This document shows, piece by piece, positions 48,531-60,936 of a stretch of DNA of 64,000 bases. The stretch's first letter is position 1. Each line of letters begins with the position of its first letter. The position numbers and the translations under genes were made by a program. The notes under the pieces are model-generated. The model was not told the origin of the DNA. It did not search any database and saw nothing but the letters and a program-made list of their open reading frames with translations. The stretch is from positions 199,422,276-199,486,275 of the forward strand of contig NC_089492.1 of assembly GCF_036850765.1 (NCBI RefSeq), read 5' to 3'. Origin of the DNA: Saccopteryx bilineata. Its lineage: Eukaryota > Chordata > Mammalia > Chiroptera > Emballonuridae.

Positions 48531-50699
48531 GCTTTTTATACATTTAGATGATACCACTAATCAGAGTTCTAAATTGTAGTAGTAATGAGCAAAATAAGCA
48601 TTGCATTTTGTTGTCAGTGGTAATTTAAAGTTTCAGATTTAAACTTCATATAATAGAATCAGAATTTTACAGCTAAAAATGACTTTAGCAGTCATTTAGC
48701 AGTGTGGTTTCAAGCCCTAATTTTTACAGATGATAAAGCATAGGCCTGTGATGATTCCTTAACCTAACTGCGAAACCTCAAACCCCTTGCATAGCTGTGA
48801 GAATCTTGGGTAGAATTAAACCCTGCCCCAGTTCTAAATACAGGGAACACTTGTATTAGCACAAATGGAGACAGGCTGTAATCCTGTTGAATAAAAGGCT
48901 TTTAAAAAAATTTACTTCTAGAAAGTAACTATAGGAAATGTCATTTTTAGAGAAAATTTACTATAGAAGAAAGTGACTTCTCATATCTTATTAATGCAGT
49001 ATTAAGTTTGCAAAAGATAAAGTCAAATGCAATTTTACAAATACTTAGTCTCTATCACCTGCAAGATGTCTGTTTTTAAGCTAACATTTTAATGAAGAAA
49101 CAGAATTGTGTGTATACAGTGGAACACTGTCTTCAGCTGGATATCAAAGGGCAATGAGTGTAGGTTTTCAGGGAAAATATATAAAGTAATAGCGTTTTCA
49201 GTTGCATATGAACTGCACAAGAAAGCAGAGCATGATATTATGAAAGTTCATTTATTCTCATTACCATATGTTATGTAATATAGGTATTTCTCTTAAACAC
49301 AACAGGAGATATTACTATTATGAAGTTAAACAAGAGAAAATAAACTGATTCCTTATAAGATATTTTTAAAACTTTTGCTGATTTTGTTACAGAAATATTT
49401 TTTTTTGGAAATGCGTTTTTAGTAATGCTTGTAATTCTTTTGTGAGGGAGAACCAAGTTATGTAATTTAAGTTTAAAAGGACTCATAATCCTCAATTCTT
49501 CTGACAACTGAGGTTTAAAATGTTTTCATTAATTTTCTCTTCAAAGAATAATTGTATTAATTTTCTATACAGTAACTCATATCGAATCATTTTTTGGAGA
49601 GAAAAGCAGTGTAAAATGGTGAGGGAGAAAAACACATTTCTGAGTTAGTGCCCACTGTTTAGTTTGCCAGCCTCGTGCATTTATATATGGTGCTAAAGTG
49701 CTGTCTTCTGGTCACTCAGCAAAAATCGATCTTGCAGATGTGTTCTAGATGCTGGTTAGTCCCAGGGGTGGATATGCCGTTCTAGCTTCCTGCTGTTGTG
49801 ATGTTCTTGCTGGTAGTTTGACACTAGCAATTAAGAAATTAGTTCGTGTTAAACTTTCTTTTCCTGATATCATAGAAAAATTATGCTGTGGTTTCTATGG
49901 AAGAAGTATATTCTTATCACAGGGAAAGATAAATCAATCTTTTAACAGTTTCAGAATTCGAGTTACTTAAACTACATGAATACCTACCTCAGTCTTAAAA
50001 CATTTAAATTAAAGTTGTAAACACATCAGTTATATAAAAATTTTTTTTCTGAGGATTTACTTAAACAATAATTGTATTTTTTGTAGGAAGGGTATATAGT
50101 GTACTTTCAAGAAACTAGGAAGTCTTGTCCTTTTCAATAAAAAAATTTATTATCCTGAAACTTTCAAGAGTCATACGTAACATTTACATTAAAGCACTCT
50201 TCTTCTTGCACCTTTTTATTTACATTTTTATATAACTTATTAATTTTTATATAAATGTTTAATGCAATACTGAGTTCAAGTTCCTTTATATTTCTAAGAT
50301 ATTTCAAAAAACTGACATTTTGATAGTAACTTCCTGAATTCTTCAATTAATAGCAGTGTTGACTATGTAAACTCTAAAAAAAGGTCATAAATCTTTAAAG
50401 CTGCCACATATGACTTCCTCTTAAATGTGAAAAAATCAGTTATAGTAAAGTATTATTTTTTATTTTTTGTATTTTCTGATGCTGAATTACATTTATTTTG
50501 CTTTCTTAAAATTAAATTATATGAATTTTCTTATTTTAGCTGTGTTTTCCAAAGTAGAAATGCATGTAAATAAAGCATTTAGCACAGTTGTTGAAATGCA
50601 CTTAAGTCTTCAGTAAATTCTAATCCAGTAAAAAAAGAAAAAGGTCTGTTCAGATGACTTAATTTCTATTTCTATATAACGTACCTGGTAGAATTTGTG

Positions 50700-50950
50700 A
50701 GGATACGAGGAGATGTCTCACATTGAATCACATTAAGTGACTCATGACAGGAGGAGCCCCTGAAACAGGTTCTCCATAGCACTTCTTACTGTATTTTGTT
50801 TACTTATTGCTTTATTTTTCTGCCTCCTCCACCAGAGCAAAAACACCTCGAGAGCAGGGGCTTACCTTTCATTCATCATCTTACCCCCAGGGTCTGTACA
50901 GTTTCTAGCACATAGCAGGTGTTCAGTAAATAACTGTTCCGTGTTATTGA
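50700..50950 (+). repeat. L2 3' end
   Basis: Contains ctcgagagcaggggcttacc, cccccagggtctgtacagtt and agcacatagcaggtgttcag followed by taaataactg, the common L2 3' end. Confidence 0.75.
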
Positions 50951-51143
50951 ATAGCTAACATCAGTGGCACAAAATTATTCTCATGTTTTATCTTTGTACC
51001 TGAAAACATATCTTTAAGCTTTTAATATTCTACTAACTTATAAAATATGGAATAAGGTTTTTATTGAATAATTTAGTGTCAGTATATATTGAGGGAGTTA
51101 TTTGCAGAAGGTCTGGTGACTATGGATAGAGATAAAATATTTA

Positions 51144-51336
51144 TTTTTTAAATTTTTTTATTTTTTTTATTTTAGAGAGGAGAGGGGAAGAGAGAGAGAG
51201 AGAGAGAGAAAGAAGGGGGAGGAGCAGGAAGCATCAACTCCCATATGTGCCTTGACCAGGCAAGCCAGGGTTTTGAACCGGCAACCTCAGTGTTTCCAGG
51301 TTGACGCTTTATCCACTGTGCCACCACAGGTTAGGC
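51144..51336 (-). mobile_element. tRNA-derived SINE, type C
   Basis: The reverse strand begins GCCTAACCTGTGGTGGCACA. The perfect 15-bp duplication GAGATAAAATATTTA is at 51129-51143 and 51337-51351. Confidence 0.96.
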
Positions 51337-51884
51337 GAGATAAAATATTTAATCCTTATCCCTAAGAAAATAATATTCTGATTTGGAGATAGGCAATACT
51401 TCATGCAGTAGCTATAGTTCAATTAGCATTTTTAAGGATGAGAGTTTAAGTATTATAGATGGAGAAGGTGAATGAATAAGGCCTTTCAGGTAGAAAGATA
51501 GAGAATGAGGTAGGAAAATATGAGATGCATTTTCATAGGGAGAATATTTAAGTGTCCTATGCATGATAAATACTCTGTTAATGTGTATTTAATTCAATTT
51601 GTTTTGAAGATATTTGAAGATGCTTAGCTAAAGAGTTCAGAGTTAGGGGTTATAGGCATCTCTATAGATTGATAAAGGCAAATTTGCCACTTAAAGCGAA
51701 TGTTTTACTAACTCATTCAGCAACATGGGATTTAATTCCTAATAGCTCTTGCTAAAAATGTTTCCTGGACTTCGGATAATTTGGGTTGGATTACTGGGGT
51801 CATTTTGGAATATTTCTGTGGATAGAATTAAGAAAGCAATGTTTCAATGATAATAATAGAGGACACTGAAGAGAATTTTTAAAA

Positions 51885-52034
51885 ATAAATTATTTACTTT
51901 TTCCCCTTTGGTTTGAGTTGTTCCATTTAGTGGTACACTCATTGATCGCTTTTCAGATGTCCCCTGACTCGGGATTGAAGCCACAACCTCGGCATACAGG
52001 GACGACACTATCCACTGGACACCCAGTCAGGGCT
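51885..52034 (-). mobile_element. VES-like SINE, type D (old)
   Basis: The reverse strand begins AGCCCTGACTGGGTGTCCAG and includes a B-box-like region; diverged. Confidence 0.8.
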
Positions 52035-52611
52035 AAAGAGAATTTCTTAACAATAGTGCTATGTTAGGCTTCTGGAATATTTAACAGTGTGAGTGAAAAG
52101 GACCTAAACTAGTTTGGCTGGCATCAGGAATAGAAATAGGACAGCAAATCTCACATCCCATAGTAGGAAAGAAATGGGATTGGGAGATTTAAATTTTAAG
52201 GGAGGAGTCAAAAGATTTGTGGATAGATCTGCTCCATTAAAAGAGTCAGACCTCTGTGACTTACAAGTGCCATGTAGTTTTTCAAAAAGTGATTTCTCAT
52301 CCTGATTTTTGTGTTTGTAGAAGACCCCACTTCTTAGTTTTGCTGAGCATTAATTCTAAAATGATATATGTTTCACTCCAGAATTTGTTACATCTCTATA
52401 TTAAGCCAAAGTAATGGGTTGAATCCTCCAAATCCATCAGGGTGGGAATGACTTTTAAAAGCTATTTAAAGGAAATCATTTTGATTTTACTTGGTAAATG
52501 TTTTTTTAAAGAATCGAAAAACTGATCAAGAAATAACTCAGAGAAACAGCCTTTTAAATCAACTAAATATGAATATATAGAAACAATGGGAGTGTCACCT
52601 CTTCCTTCCAG

Positions 52612-52737
52612 GCACTCCAGGCCTGCACGGTCCCATGGTGGATCTGGATAATGATGTACGTCCCTCAGTGTTGGGCCATCTTAATCAGACAGCATCACTG
52701 AAGAGGGGCAGCAGCTTTCAGTCTGGTCGAGATGACA
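52612..52737 (+). CDS. EXOC2: EXOC2 exon h (approx. residues 398-439)
   Basis: 126-nt exon. Acceptor CTTCCAG ends at 52611; GC completes Gly with the G of exon g, then [20 protein letters not shown] and [21 protein letters not shown], and one A. Donor A|GTAAGT at 52738. This is the Ser/Asp-rich linker between the conserved core segments, likely flexible, and it shows the most substitutions relative to human by recall (Thr for Asn, Gly for Ser, Val for Leu and Thr, Asn for Ser). Confidence 0.97.
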
Positions 52738-53779
52738 GTAAGTATATCGTTCTACCCCACTTTGTCTTTTAAATTGGTACTTGTGTAATTTTAAGCATCT
52801 TTCTTTTGGAAAATTCCATAATTAGTTCTGTTACTACTGCTAAATATTACCAACCATCATCTCTTCTACTTATTAAGTGACTACCCAGTAATTAAATTTA
52901 AATAATTAAAATGCATTTTCCATTGTACATTAAATACATGACATTTGATTTCTTATAAGTCATTCATCACAGGTCAGTGTTTATTCAAACACAGGCCAGT
53001 TTTTAGTTAGTCTAGTTTTATCTTTTCTGTGGTTTAATTAAAAAAAAATATGCCACAGGAAAAATTCTGTGAGAATTTCTTTAAGATGAATTTTGAAACA
53101 AAAATAATGTCTGTAGTCAGTACAGAGAAAGATATCTTTTTAATGAATTTGAAAATTTGGAAAGGATTTATTGTTAATGATGCGTTGATTGCTAGTCTTT
53201 TTCATGAGATAAAGCATCTCAAATTATAACTATGTTACACTTTTTAACTTTCTAATGTTGATATTTATTATTTACTTACCCACTGTTGATGAGATATAAA
53301 CTGTATATCTTGGTTATAATGCATTTATATACTAATTAGATGCTGTTAGACATTGGTATTTCTAACTTCAATAATAGAAATAAGAAATCCAAATAGAGTA
53401 ATAGAAATACTGTACAGTACTTTATATTAAATTCAAATACCTCTAAAGTTTATTTGGAAGTATTTAAATGTTCTTACAAGTATTGAAGTAGGGAATTTTA
53501 AAAATGTTTTATTGATATGAATGATGTCCATCATAACATCATCTTAAAAGTAGATGGTTCATTTGAAATAAATGAAGGACTTCCATGACTATTGATATGC
53601 CTTCTGTCCTGTGCACATTCTCCATGCAGCTCACCAAACAGTAGAAGAACAGAACTGTTTGCTTTGGCCTGCTGTGCTGCATTGTAGTCCTCTGAGCATA
53701 TGTACCCAGGGCCTGTCCCTGGAGTGCAGCCCACCAGGGTTTTTAAAAAGAATACTTCCTTCCTTTAATTAGTAACATA

Positions 53780-55090
53780 ATATATCAGGTCTAAGTACAC
53801 TCCTCCTCACTCATTTCCTTTCCTGTGTCATTCGCTACCATCAGTTGACACATTAACAGACCTAAATAACTTAGAAATTATACTTGAGGCTGACTGTAAT
53901 GAATTATATCACCTTGAACAGTTCAAATTGATCCTTTTATCCTGCCTAGTTTTTGTCAAGTCTCTTGGATATGTTTTACCGAATTTTGGACAGTTTTATC
54001 AATTTTGAAAAATTTTTGTACTTTTCTCAAATATTTTTCTGTTCTGCTTTCCTTTTCTGGGACCCAATTACATGTATGTTAGGCCAGTGGGTCCCACCAT
54101 TGGTCACTCAGGCTCTGCCCCCAGTGCCTTGTCTGTGTCTCATTGTGGTGTCAGTTACTATGCTTCCAACTTCTCTAATCTATCTATAGTTTCTGACTTA
54201 TGTCACATACTTTATTTTTCATTTCTAGAAGTTCCATTTGTTTTTTTCTCTTTTATTTTCATGTGTTATTTTAAATTTTTTAACATTGCCGTTATTGGTT
54301 AATTCTGTCATCTCCGTCATTTCTGGATCTGTTACTATTGACTGATCTTTTTCCTGGTTTCTGGTTATAGCTCACATTTTCCTCCCTTTCTGCATGGCTA
54401 ATTGTTTTGTTTTTTTATTGTTCTCCAGACACTGTGAATATCCAGTGTTTGGTGTCTGGGTTTTGTTGCCTTGCTTTAAAGTGCTGGACTTGGTTTTAAC
54501 AGTTATTAATATAACGTAAGTTTGACCCATTCAAAGCCTGTTGTTAAGTTTGTTAGAGCAGGTCTAGAGATGCCTTTATTTTAGGGATACTTCAGCCCTA
54601 CCACCGGGTTATGATCTCTTGGGTCTCCACTGAATGGCCCAGGTAATTGATGAGGATTATTCCCTGAGGCTGTTAAGAATTAGAGTCTCCCTGCCCTGTG
54701 TGATATCTGGGAATCTTGACCTTATACCATATTTGCATGACCTTACCTTAGTACTCAATATAGACTTAAGAAGACTGCAAATTTTTGGAGCTGGTTTTCT
54801 ACATGGCTCCTCCCTACTTTGCAGAGTTCTTGCGTGCATTTGCTTGCATTTTCCAGCTCAGAAAGGCCACTGGGCTTTACTTTGGTTCCTCTTCCCTTTG
54901 CCTATTCAGGAATTGTCTGCAGGCAGAAAGCCAGGTCAGGTGTGGACTCACCACATATTTCCCTTTCCTCTTACTCAGTGTCTCAAAACAGTTGTTGATA
55001 TATTTTTTCCCTAGTTTTCTATTTGTTTATGACTGGAGGTTAAGCCCTATTCTTGTTACTCCAATATGGTTAGGAGTGGAAGTAATATAA
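53780..55090 (-). mobile_element. Old LINE-1 3' region, antisense
   Basis: A T-rich block with phrases such as ttctggatctgttactattg, attgttctccagacactgtg and ccagtgtttggtgtctgggt, resembling reversed L1ME/MC 3' sequence. Diverged; small ORFs across it look incidental. Confidence 0.5.
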
Positions 55091-56039
55091 TTAAAGTTTA
55101 TTTTTCCTAAAGTTGTTACTTAAAATTGGAACATTATGAAGAAATGTAAAGATTATGGATGAAGAAACTTGCTCTTGACTTTATGATCATAGCAAATTTA
55201 ATACGCCTGCATACTTTTAATTTTTGTCAAAGAAAATGTGGATGTTCCTGCCATGTGCCGTGGTCCTTTTCATCAGTCTTAGGTGATAGCTCTTCCGTTA
55301 CTCTCTAGTGATGCAGCATGTGGGAAGTCACAGAAGGCACTAGGTCATGTTGAATTCAGTAAGGAAAGAAAACCCAAAAACATTTTTCAATTTTACTGAT
55401 CAAAATTTGCATAAAGTTAATTTAGAAGGAATGGTGGAAAAAGATTTTCATTATATATGTAAGTACATAGGTATAGAGAATCTGCTAGTAATAGAAAGAT
55501 AAAATGAAACCTGAGACTATGTTTCTTCACTGGGAGGCCACAGGAACCCATTTGTTTTCCAAGAACCTTGATGATTGAGGGCCAGCACATTAAGTAACTG
55601 CAGAACTTTCAGCTCAGTCTGATTATCTGGCAGTATCATTTAGTGACTGTATTTAATCCTCCATATGAACTCAGACAAAATAATGTTACTGATAATTGTG
55701 CCATTAAAAAGATCTAACTGAAGGAATCTTTAGAAATCTCTTAAAATTGGTTGTTATATTTTTACATAAATTTCTCTAAATACTTTTATCATAAAATCAT
55801 TGCAGTTAGAATACTTACTAGTTGATGAATTTACCAACAGTGTAGTAGCTGAGTTTACTTTCTGTTTATTTTGTGGTTTTCAAAAATGATTTTTTTTTTA
55901 AATTGGTGAAAAGACAACATTCCCTGCTTTTCTTTGTGGTGGAGCCATTCTCTGTGACAGACTAATCTTTGAGGCTTTATATTCAATATGTTGACTAAAT
56001 ATGTACTTGCGGAATACATGGATGTGGAGTAAACCCGGC

Positions 56040-56460
56040 CAGAGTGTACAAAGAGCTTGTCCAGCACCAGGGCTAGTCTCTCAATGCTTTTTCAGTTTTT
56101 AGATTTTCTTGTCTTATTTTTTACCTTGGTGTTGCCTCAGAACACACCTGACCCTGGCCTATCCTATGTAGCATGTTGCCTTCCATTTCAAAACCTGTAT
56201 TTAGTTTGTCTGTTTCAACTCTGTCTTCAGATGAAATATACCTCTCACCTCACCAGATTCATGTCACATTACTGTTAGGGGCTCCTTTCATTGGCTGTTC
56301 ATTTAATTGTAGGCTCTGTGAAGGCGGAGACCTGCCCCAGTCAGTGTTCCTGGTGAGCATCGTATACAGACCTTGGAGTGCAGCCACAGAAGTAGCACAC
56401 AGGGGACACTCAGTGACTGTTGGCTGGATGAACAAGTACAAGTTTACAGTGTAACCCTAA
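56040..56460 (+). repeat. L2 3' end
   Basis: The run taggctctgtgaaggcggag, then cctgccccagtcagtgttcc, then cactcagtgactgttggctg and gatgaacaagt matches the L2 3' end order. Confidence 0.65.
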
Positions 56461-56882
56461 AGTATCATACCTTTCCCACTTAGGACAACTGAATTTAAAG
56501 CTCTTCCCCACAACTCATAATGTAGACAAAGGACTAATATGCCCAGTAAATAATGATGCTCTACAGGCCACAAAAAGGAAGTCTGAATGGCTCTTAAGCA
56601 TATGAATAGGTACTCAACCTCAGTTATAATAAAAACTAAAAAGGCATTGTAATACTACAATGTGATACTGGTTTGACAAATACCGCCAGTGTTTATTTTA
56701 TTGAGTTTTATGTTTTCTGTTCATTCATTGGTGAGCTTATAAGGAAGCTTTAACTTCCCTGTTTTGCTTGTGAGTGTGTAAATAATCCCTGTGGAAGTCA
56801 ATTTAATAATAGCTTTCAGAACCACAACTCTGTATTCCTGGACCCTGCAATTCCTTTTATGAGAATTTATTCTATACTTATA

Positions 56883-57288
56883 CAGATGGTCCCCCACTTA
56901 ATGATGATTCAGTCTTATAATATCCCAACTTTATGACAGTATGAAAACAATACCTGTTCAGTAGAAAACATGCTTCAAATTTTACATTTTGATTTTTTGT
57001 CCTGGGCTTGCACTGTACACTCTGGATACTGTCCTGTGGTGCTGGGCAGTGGGTGAGTTTTGTCTCCCAGTCAGCCAGGTAGCCATTAGAGTAAACAACC
57101 TACACTGCTGTGCACTGTGTTGCCGGTATTTTTTGGACATTGGCTTCTGAGCATGTTTAAAGTAGCCAAGGCTAAGCTATAACATTTGATAGGTTAGGTG
57201 TATTTAATGCACTTTTTGACTTATGGTATTTTCAACTTACAATGGGTTTTATCGGGCTGTAACCCCATTATAAGTTGAGGAGCATCTG
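56883..57288. mobile_element. Tigger/mariner-like DNA transposon (non-autonomous)
   Basis: Terminal inverted repeats: left TACAGATGGTCCCCCACTTA, right end read inward TACAGATGCTCCTCAACTTA, with TA at both ends (56881-56882, 57289-57290). No transposase frame. Confidence 0.85.
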
Positions 57289-57584
57289 TATTTGCACATA
57301 TGTTTAAGTGATGAGATATATATATCTCAGTGTTTTGAAACTGCTGGTCCGCCAGAAATTTCGTGCCGGTTTGCAAAAGAGTTAACCACCCTGATGTTAT
57401 ATGAAGATTATAGTCCAGTGATCTTAGTTGAATTCACTTATGCTCTGGGCGATTGCCATTTATCAGCCTGTATCAAAACTGGCAATGCTATTGAGGTTGG
57501 CTTACATATCTTTGGAATGTGAAGGTTCATTCAAGCAACCTTTTGCACCGTGCAGAGCATTGACAAATCATGTGCAACAGACAT

Positions 57585-57955
57585 AAAGCATTTGGACAAA
57601 CTTATGTAGTATTCAATGCATTGTACCTGTGGAGTTCAGAAATCACACAGTAGCTTGTACTATGTTACACTGTTAGGTGCCGTTGGATAAAACTATTCAT
57701 TTCATATTTCCGTTTCCAGCCATTTAAGTTATGTGCAGAATAAAATCCCCACTCCCTTTCTGTAGTTCATTTTTTTCATGCTTGAGCATATAGCATTTGG
57801 ACAAACTTATATAGTGTTCAGTGTGACATTCGGAAACCAAATACCAGCTGGCACTGTAATGCACTATCCTGTGCATTGTGATAAAACTTTGTTGTGTATT
57901 TCAGTTTCTGGCTCCCTCCCTCTTTCCATAGTACTTTTTTTTTTCAGGCTTGCAC
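57585..57955 (+). repeat. Internal direct duplication inside hAT element
   Basis: Two imperfect copies of about 170-200 bp, about 57585-57785 and 57786-57955. Both start near gcatttggacaaacttat and end near ttcatgcttgagca or ttcaggcttgcaca, with tttccgtttccag and tttcagtttctgg between. Similarity is moderate. Confidence 0.7.
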
Positions 57956-58229
57956 AGATAGTTGTGCATATACTTACTTGCCTATTCAGAACATGTTCAT
58001 ATTATTTGCAAATAAATTTTTGTGTGTTTTAGTGTCATTGTGCTGTAAACTTTAAACCCTACAAATTTGAAAGAAGAAATACAAAACATTGTAACCTTCT
58101 TCAAAAACAAAAACAATAGTCAAAAGAAAAGTAGTGTTGACATCCAAAGTAAACCAAGTACTAATGCTTCAGGTTTAAGACAAACATTTTGAAAAAGAAA
58201 TGTGTTGATAATTTGGAAGGTGCAACAGG

Positions 58230-59930
58230 AGTCAAAAAATGAAAAGGAATGATAAGGAGTATTTAAAACTTGATTTCACTGTAGCACCTGGTAGCGAATA
58301 ATCGCCACAGTTTTTGTGTGTAGTATGTTCTGAAATTTTGTCAAATGATGCAATGAAACCTTCCATAGTTACTCATCATTTGCATTCAAAGTATAGCACT
58401 CTTACTGAGAAGCCACTGGATTTTTTTTTGAAAGATTACACAACCGAATAAGTCAGAAAATTCAAATGAAGAAAGTGATGACCAGTGACAAATCACTCCA
58501 TCGAAGGTCTTATTTAGCTGCCTTTCAAATATTGAGAATGAAAAAAACCATTTAGTATTGGTGCAGAATTAGTGAAGCCTTGCATCTTAGATGTCACTTG
58601 GGCAATTTTAAGTCCTCAAGCTGAACAAAAACTTGAGGCTATACTGCTTTCAGACAATACCATTCAGAGGAGAGTTGTTGATATGGCCAACAATATTGAA
58701 GAGCAAATTGTAGAGAGGATAAAGAAATTGAAATAAAAAAATAGAAATTGAATTGTTTTTCCATTCAACTTGTTAAATCAACTGACATGAGTAACCATGC
58801 TATTCTACTTTGCTTCATAAGGTGTATTAACGATAAAGATTTTAGGGAACAACAACTCAGTTGTCTTGATCTACCTGCTTGGACCGCTAGTTCAGAGATA
58901 TTTAATGCTCTTCATGAGTACTTTCAAGTGGAGGACTTAGCCTGGGGAAAAACCATCAATAGTATGTACGAGTGGTGCTGCAAGCACGATTGAACATCAC
59001 TCTGGTAGTTGAGAAAACAAAGGACGTTGCACATCTAGAAATGTTGTGCATACAGTGTATGGTTCACTGTCAGCATTTAGTGGAACTTTCTCCTGAATTG
59101 AACCTCAGTGATGAATGACACAGCGAAGATCACTAATTATATTCGTAGCTGAGGTTTTAACCCCAGACTGTTTACAACACTATGTGAAAGAATGGATTCA
59201 CAACACCAACACCTTCTCTGTATGGAAGCGAGGTAAGTCTCAGGAGGAAGGACCCTTTTACATCTTTTTGAACTTAGAGAAGAAGTGGAACAGTTTCTGC
59301 AAGAGCAAAACCGTATTATGTAGAGATTTTGATGGATAATGAATAAATGGCTGTGTGCATATATGGTGTATATATTTAACCTCTTCAACAAACTAGATAA
59401 TTTCTCTTCAGGGATTCAACACACATTTTACATTAAGAAATAAGATGGTCCTGACCTGTGAGACCATCAGTGGGTAAAGCGTTGACTTAGAACGCTGAGG
59501 TCGCCAGTTCAAAACCCTGGGCTTGCCTGGTCAAGGCACATATGGGAGTTGATGCTTCCTGCTTCTTCCTCGCCCCCCTCTCTCTCTCTCCCCCTCTCTC
59601 TCTCACTCTATCCTCTTTAAAATGAGTAAATAAATTAAAAATAAAAAAGGAATAAGATGGACTAATTAAAAAAGAAACTTGTTCTTTGGGAAAATCACAT
59701 ATGAGAAGATGTAGAAATGTTTTCACTTTTCCAGGACTTTTTGATTGCTGCAGACATCAACCAGAAATTTATATTTAATATAATAAATCAAGATTTAAGA
59801 GAGTTAGTAATAGAATTTTCTACTACCTACTTGTGCGAGGAGACTTTCTTGGCCCTATTACTAATAAAACCCAAACAGAGAAACCAAATGGAAGTCAGTG
59901 CAATGCTTCATCTCTCAGAAACTAAAATGT
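58230..59930 (+). pseudogene. hAT transposase remnant (BED finger, core, dimerisation block)
   Basis: Readable pieces in order: a BED-finger-like stretch with Cys pair and His (58,300-58,400), a region LLSDNTIQRRVVDMANNIEE near 58,640-58,700, IHSIQLVKSTDMSNHA-type region with FIRCINDKDFREQQ (58,748-58,990), and the C-terminal TTYLCEETFLALL block near 59,810-59,870. Frames change several times and at least six stop codons intervene. It cannot make a protein. Confidence 0.78.
59449..59650 (+). mobile_element. tRNA-derived SINE, type C, in hAT element
   Basis: Head TCCTGACCTGTGAGACCATC, B-box region CAGTTCAAAACCCTGG. The duplication AATAAGATGG is at 59439-59448 and 59651-59660. Confidence 0.94.
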
Positions 59931-60653
59931 AGCCCTGGATATCAAGTATTCTTGTAAAGAAGCAACAGCAGATTTACACTAGCTTTGCTTGAGTTAAAAA
60001 TTACTCTCTAGAAATTTCAGTTGTATTCTATTAAAAGTATTTTTTATTGTTCACCTGGTTATCTTAGAGAATTTTTATTTTATAGTATTATAATTAAAAT
60101 ATAATGCACAATATACTGTAATGGTATTTATTTCTGCCTTAGCAGTCCTTTAAATAATTCTTCTATTTTCACTGGTTCCCAAGTGTAAAAAGGTTGAAAA
60201 CCACTGGTATAGCTTATTGGTTGAAGCTTTAATGTTAACTGGAAAAGACTGGGAACAGTCCTGTCCATTAGAAGGGGATTTGCTCAAGTATGATACTTCC
60301 AGAACATAAGATGCTGTGTAATGGGGAGGGGAGAGAAAAAGGAAACATTTATGTATGAATATGGAAAAACTCCAGGATTCATTGTTATATGATAAAAAGC
60401 TGTGTCGAAAGAGTGTTTCGGTATGTTTTCATTTGTGTAAAAGAACATTTAGGTGGGGTGAGAATACACATTTCTGTTTGCTTTTGTATACAAGACATTT
60501 CAGAAAGAATCCTAAGAAACTATTAACTGGTTTCTTATGGTTGGAGTTGCTAACTGGACAATGGGGATGAGGGTGGGTGGTAGAATTTACTGGATACCTT
60601 TTAAGTTCTCTTTTATAACCATATATTGTTATTTAGAAAATTATTAAATATTT

Positions 60654-60904
60654 AACTTTTCAGTTTTCTTTTTTTTTTTTTTTTCCAAATGAGAGGAGGG
60701 GAGATAGAGAGATAGACTCCTGCATGCTCCCTGACTGGGATCCAGCTGGCAACCCCCATTTGGGGCCGATGCTCTACTCACCTTGGGCCATGCTTGCAAC
60801 TGAGCTGTTTTTAATGCCTGAGGCAGCTATTTTTAATCATCCTCAGTGCCCGGGGTGATGCGCCTGGAACCAATGGAGTCATGGCTGCAGGAGTGGAATA
60901 GAGA

Positions 60905-60936
<32 letters not shown>

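Larger units (their letters stand above)
36237..52611 (+). other. EXOC2: EXOC2 GC-AG intron (16.4 kb)
   Basis: Largest intron in the window. Elements are duplication copy 2 with a nested type B SINE (36471-36948), L2 debris (37010-38520), MER5A-like (38868-39048), SINEs at 39827, 40490, 41149, 42398, 46802, 47256, 47929, 51144 and 51885, an L1 fragment (48150-48530) and an L2 3' end (50700-50950). A candidate cassette exon is at 41962-42090. The stretches 39300-39810, 41370-41960, 42520-46800, 47470-47910, 48535-50690 and 52035-52600 otherwise hold nothing I can name. Acceptor CTTCCTTCCAG at 52611. Confidence 0.88.
57328..60206 (+). mobile_element. Degenerate hAT-Charlie transposon with transposase remnants
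   Basis: The left end CAGTGTTTTGAAACTGCTGG pairs imperfectly with the right end read inward, CAGTGGTTTTCAACCTTTTT. Flanking octamers ATATATCT and GTATAGCT match at 6 of 8 positions, as expected for an eroded 8-bp duplication. About 58,230-59,340 and 59,717-59,930 encode hAT transposase-like remnants: FLCVVCSEILSNDAMKPS-like zinc-finger region (BED type), a central catalytic region, and a C-terminal hAT dimerisation block (EFSTTYLCEETFLALLLIKP). Many stops and frameshifts. A type C SINE (59449-59650) splits it. It resembles the Charlie/ZBED branch of hAT. Confidence 0.82.

Noticed and set aside
60220..60640. 71-codon plus ORF (60355-60570)
   Set aside because: Resembles sequence common to old interspersed repeats downstream of the hAT element; no protein family recognised.
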